DNA of 64,000 nucleotides from Sweltsa coloradensis (Eukaryota; Arthropoda; Insecta; Plecoptera; Chloroperlidae). Within the stretch, counting starts at the first letter, position 1. Each line of letters opens with the position of its first letter. Positions 59,662 to 64,000 of the stretch are shown here, in pieces. The DNA is taken from assembly GCA_024449915.1 (NCBI GenBank), contig JAMZAV010000093.1:434001-498000 (forward strand). Reading direction: 5' to 3'. Below the pieces are notes generated by a model that worked only from the letters and a program-made list of their open reading frames with translations, did no database searches and was not told the DNA's origin. A program made the position numbers and the translations under genes.

Positions 59662-59676
59662 GGTGGAGGTGCCGGT
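59662..59676 (+). repeat. GGTGGAGGTGCCGGT motif
   Basis: Copy with a shortened G run, followed at once by 'tccgggtct', as if part of the end were repeated. Preceded by 'attatttcacattt'. Confidence 0.85.
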
Positions 59677-60264
59677 TCCGGGTCTGTATTTTATTTATGT
59701 GCGTAAATGTTTTGTATTTCAACATTAGTCTCACAGTCTTGTCCCTATTCAGAGGTTCGTATGTTTCATCGAACTTGTAAGTTCTTCAAGCTATTACCTG
59801 ACGCTAAGATATCATCACTGGAGATACAATTCAGTGGCTATTCATGTATGTATTTATTTCGTTATGATGACCACTTGCGCAATATGTGTTTTCACATGTG
59901 TTGTTGGTAATAATATGCCATTTATTTTTCGTATAGGTTATCTGACAAATAAGTTAAACAAAATAACAACGCACCCTTCTTCAGTTTAACTCAAGATGTA
60001 TCAGATAGTTAGATGAAAACTAATGTTTGGGCTAAAAATGCAAAAAGGATATACAAATCTTACCTGAATTCCTTATATATAACCAAGGAAATCTTTGCAA
60101 TAATCTCTGCCAGGATTTTTCTAGGACGATTATAACAGCGAATATATTTTAGTTGCGTAGTGTGGGATGACAGAGCAGTCTCTATTGTAAGGATAATGGA
60201 GTACAATCATCATTATTTGTATCGCATTGTTAAGTCTTCAAGACGTATATATCGACAAAAAGAT

Positions 60265-60470
60265 ATTTTTATTTATTCAACGTCTATCCTTTTGAGTTCT
60301 ATAAACTTTTATTCAAAAGAAGACAATAAATTAAACTAAGAACGTAAATGCAAGCAAAAAATTAACTGTACTTAAACAAATGTTGAATATTACGACAGTA
60401 ATATGCAATAGGACAATAATTTATGGCTACTTCTTTAAAATGTTTATTAAAAATATGAAATGAAATTAAT
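60265..60470 (+). mobile_element. Dispersed repeat family C, copy 3
   Basis: 'tttattcaacgtctatccttttgagtt', 'agacaataaattaaactaa', 'ttaactgtacttaaacaaa.gttgaa', in the same order as at 33349 and 44766. Confidence 0.55.
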
Positions 60471-60479
60471 TGGTTTAAG

Positions 60480-61900
60480 GAAATTAATTAATTTAAAAAA
60501 AATCTTTTACATATTCATAATAGTCAGAGATACCTTAAGTACTGCAAGTTCTTGGGGTTATCCAATATTTAAATTTATTTAATCCGAATGGAAATGAAGT
60601 TGTAAACCGGCCGAAAGCTCTAATATCTGCATTATTAGTATGTACATGTTAAATCGATAACGCCCGTAACCCTGCATGCCAGACGGTTCCCCTCGCACGC
60701 ATTTTCTGCCTGGTAATTATAATAATAACGAGTCTGCTTTTATCGAGTTGACTGAATATTCAGTCGTACGTTTAACATAAGTCACTCATTACGAGAAAGC
60801 ACAATGTTGCGCTAAAGTTTCAAACAATTAAAAAACATGAAGTACGTCATTCTATAATGAACAATAATTTTGTTTACTAAGTGCTTAGGTTTTTCTAGGC
60901 TATCAATGGAACATAATGGGAATTAGGTCATAGGCACAAATCGTTCGATTTCGAGACTTGTTTTATAAATTGACAATCTAGAATTTAAGTTTTTTTAATT
61001 TTTTTTTCTTTATTATTAATGTTTACATTTTTCATTGTCACACTGTTTTGTTGTTTGTCATGCATAATGTATTATATTTTAAATGTGAAATTGGCCTAAA
61101 GATTAACGTGCTAAGTTAAAGTTTACTACAACAGAGAAACCGACGAGTAAATTTTGTTCGGGATGTCATTGATGTGAATCCCGTGACCGGCAATCCTGAC
61201 TGGAATTTTTTTCGAGGGCTTAATAAATCGTTATAGGAAATGTTGTAATTCTATAAACATCCCGCGGAGATTTATTTCCCAGTTACCCGAAGCTCAAATA
61301 ACCTAGTTATTCACTTGATGAGTGTCATTCAGGGTAAGTCTAATATGTACTAACAGTTATAGCACCCTTACAAAAAATGTGTGCTGTAAATATAATTTTA
61401 ATCGTACACATTTGGTTTGAAAGACTTTAGCAGAAAAATCTACCATTTACGCAATCTACACAAGATGAACACTTGTTTTGTAAAAGTACATTCTATGTAA
61501 TCCTTTTGAATAAAAACAAGACTTCATCAAACATTATTAAAAACATTAATACTTCTATCAAAACGTGAACAGTAGCTCACTTTAAAAAATATGCACATAG
61601 TTGTTTTGCAAATCGCGGGTTTTGACCATAATATGATGAGATTTATCTGCAGAATAATAAAAATGTATATCTCAATCACAGATATTGTACTAAAATATAA
61701 TCATCATCACAAAAAATTGTATGAAGTTAGTATGTATCTGTGTAAATAAAAACAACAAATTTTTCTTGTTTTAGTATGTAGCTCGAACGAACGTCAGCCC
61801 CTAGATAAAATCGATTCGAATATGTTATTTTACATGAAGCTTCCACATTTCGTACAAATAAATGTTTGTTTGCTAGAAAGCAAGTAGTCTAATAAAGAAG
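60480..61900. other. Unassigned AT-rich stretch
   Basis: No gene, RNA or repeat recognised. Confidence 0.3.
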
Positions 61901-61904
61901 TGTG

Positions 61905-62115
61905 TGTTTGTATGCGCTGGGCCATGCAGGCCGGCCGGCCGACCCCTAGATGTGGCAGGCAGGCAGGTAGGTAGGACAGGACGCCTGGGTTTACTAGGTC
62001 ACACGGACCACGGCAAGCAACCAGCGTCGGGATGGCGAGAGCTTTCTTATTGATCACGCTGCGTGCTCCGGCCAACGCAGGCGCCAACACGCCCACCCAC
62101 CACATGGCCGAACAA
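61905..62115. other. GC-rich island
   Basis: About 210 bp with GGCCGGCCGGCC, (GGCA)n/(GGTA)n-type runs and many CpGs, sharply bounded by AT-rich DNA. The minus strand is open across it (61830-62105, 91 codons), but this follows from composition. Could be a first exon or promoter; nothing in the sequence decides. Confidence 0.3.
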
Positions 62116-62119
62116 TGCC

Positions 62120-64000
62120 ACTCATTATTCGCGGTAAATTATTTTGTCGTGTGTCGGGTTATTCATAAGCTTTCTTAGAGCTCTTATTTTATACGTGAAA
62201 GGTTGACGTATAATTTTTGCTGTATTTAAATTTAATAACCTAGATTGTGGAACTTCTAGGAATACTGCGTCAATTCATTTCCTTAAATCTGTATTTAAAA
62301 TATAAATTTATATCTTAAAGAGATCTTAATTTAAAACTCTTTTCGAACACTGCCTCGATGTAATGAAATCGACTAGTTATCTGCATAAAACGGAGAAACA
62401 AGGCTAGAAAACCTTGAAATAGGGCGATGTATTGTTGGGTGGGCGCTTTCATTTCATCTGCACCGGCCACACTTAGTTAAAGTTGATAGAGGGATCGCTC
62501 GTAGCCTGTACGCTGTCAGGTCACTGACGTCCTCGCCTAGACAAGGAGCCTATATATCTCAGCTGTACTGAACATCACATGTGTCTTAATGCTGATATCA
62601 TTACAAGGACTACTCGTCCTTCAGTTGTATAGTATTTAGTGGTATTATCATACCTTTTCATCCGTCATAGATTAAAAAATACATCAATCAATGCATTCAC
62701 CCCATACACAATAATCTTATTCCAATAGTTAAGGCATATTTCTCTGATAACATTTTGTACCTTAAGGACTTGAAAGACTAAAGAAGAATACAGTCAACCT
62801 TTGATTTAGATTAATGATAAAAACACTACTTTACTTGTACTACATTTTTTTAAACATTTTTTACACTATTTCCTCGAAAAATAAATTCCACTGCAACAAG
62901 TTACAGTTTCTTTGTTTACAACTACATTTAATAGTTGTCTAACGTGTACTACCACACTACTGCCACCACAACTATATAACTTCTTCTCTGAGGGTATAAG
63001 ATTACTAATGTGAATGCTGTTACGTTTTGTACGCGTTAGTAAGCGGTCACACACATGAGTTTCCCAGATCCCAGCATGTATGTTTCTAAACCGAGACTCA
63101 AATATCCAAATCCAATGTAGTCCGTACTTTGCAGCTTGCAGAAAGTGTGAGTTACTGTTACCGTCTCGCTGCGTCTGCATTGACATCCTTATTGGCAGCT
63201 CTTGGTACAATAATCCAGCGAATATTAACTAGATCGATTATTCCACAATAAAAAATGATAATATGTAAAAACTATTCAACCTGCATTAACTAATTTCCCA
63301 TGCTATTGTTCGTGACGTTAAATTAATGCTATCGGCGAAAAAAACCAATCCATATTTTACATTCGAAATTGTTTTTATGATTATGAAAATAATGTGTGAA
63401 ATCTATTCAAATAATCATTAAAATTACGGAAAACCTACCCCTAAGTCAAGAGAGTTAACTTTTGTAGAGAATTCAAATTCTGTACACTGGTATTAGAACA
63501 CTTAAATATTCTGAATACGAGTTGCCTGATTAGGATTTATAATAGTTTCCAATGGAGAAATAAAAGACAATAAGGCGATTGTCTATTATACTCAAAAGTA
63601 TTTTCATTTTAGATTAATGTACTAAGAAATTGTTAGCAATGTAAGTTGTGCCTTCATCCACGCAGATACTTTGACAAAATATGAAGCATTATGCTCGGGT
63701 ATTGGTCGTGATCCTACTTCTAATAGGTTGCAATCAAGAGCACGAGGTGTTCACTTGTTATGCACTTAGTGTCCACCCCCTGCACCGGCTTGTGCGTGGG
63801 TGGCGGGCTAAGGTCAGATGTCACGGTCTCTTGGGGACTCTGTCCAGTCCACTCAGATGACTCTAGGCCGCTCTGCTTTGCGCGTCTTGAGGGAAACACC
63901 TCGTCTATCAGGAACCACATGATGTTGACGCGAGAGTTAATACGATGCTTTAGCTTGAATAAAAACCAGGACCCACAAAGTAAGTCACGAAATATTGAAA
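62120..64000. other. Unassigned stretch
   Basis: A 114-codon minus frame (62866-63210) lacks recognisable domains. A moderately GC-rich block lies at 63770-63910. No gene called. Confidence 0.3.

Overview
The window looks like non-coding nuclear DNA from an animal, most probably an insect. It is AT-rich, packed with short non-autonomous transposons, tRNA-derived SINE-like pieces and microsatellites, and has no bacterial-style gene packing. One short TTAGG-type (insect telomere) run at 59234 fits an insect but proves nothing. I find no intact protein gene. The longest open frames fall inside repeats (for example the 42-bp minisatellite at 8.1-8.5 kb) or look random. The only coding relic I would defend is the C-terminal tail of a non-LTR reverse transcriptase at 54423-54650 (minus).

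Layout. 0-7 kb: a TTAA-flanked MITE, a Helentron-like element, a fold-back MITE, then a ~0.7-kb local duplication whose copies differ mainly by single-base indels. 7-13 kb: the minisatellite, then two Penelope-type, hammerhead-ribozyme-like motifs. 13.8-15.5 kb: a three-unit tandem repeat. 16-25 kb: a second Helentron-like copy, a GC-rich island, a near-perfect 170-bp-arm palindrome and an AT microsatellite. 25-32 kb: a GTTCTTTTGTCC-ended element, two more Helentron-like copies, SINE pieces, and the best promoter-like sequence of the window at 31.9-32.1 kb. 33-47 kb: more MITEs, a 1.7-kb element with inverted ends and nested insertions, a third Penelope-type motif, another Helentron-like copy and a CRE-YY1-CRE cluster. 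47-64 kb: SINE tails, tRNA-like pieces, a reverse transcriptase relic, a CTCF-type site, and long featureless AT-rich DNA.

Recurring signals tie the window together. (1) A 16-18 bp motif, GGTGGAGGTGCCGGGT, recurs about 15 times on both strands with mostly unrelated flanks; read backwards it resembles a tRNA 3' end including CCA. (2) Two families share the same 3' signature (AACGC...GCGTT hairpin then CCTAG/CCTAA) and asymmetric inverted repeats, the structure expected of Helentron/HINE elements. (3) One of these families carries a CTCF-like core in each copy. (4) The octamer TGACGTCA occurs six times. (5) Inverted pairs of GACGTTTC/GAAACGTC sit in stem-loops resembling hammerhead ribozymes. 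No set of genes acts together here; the window is best read as intergenic or intronic DNA built from repeats with a few candidate regulatory islands.
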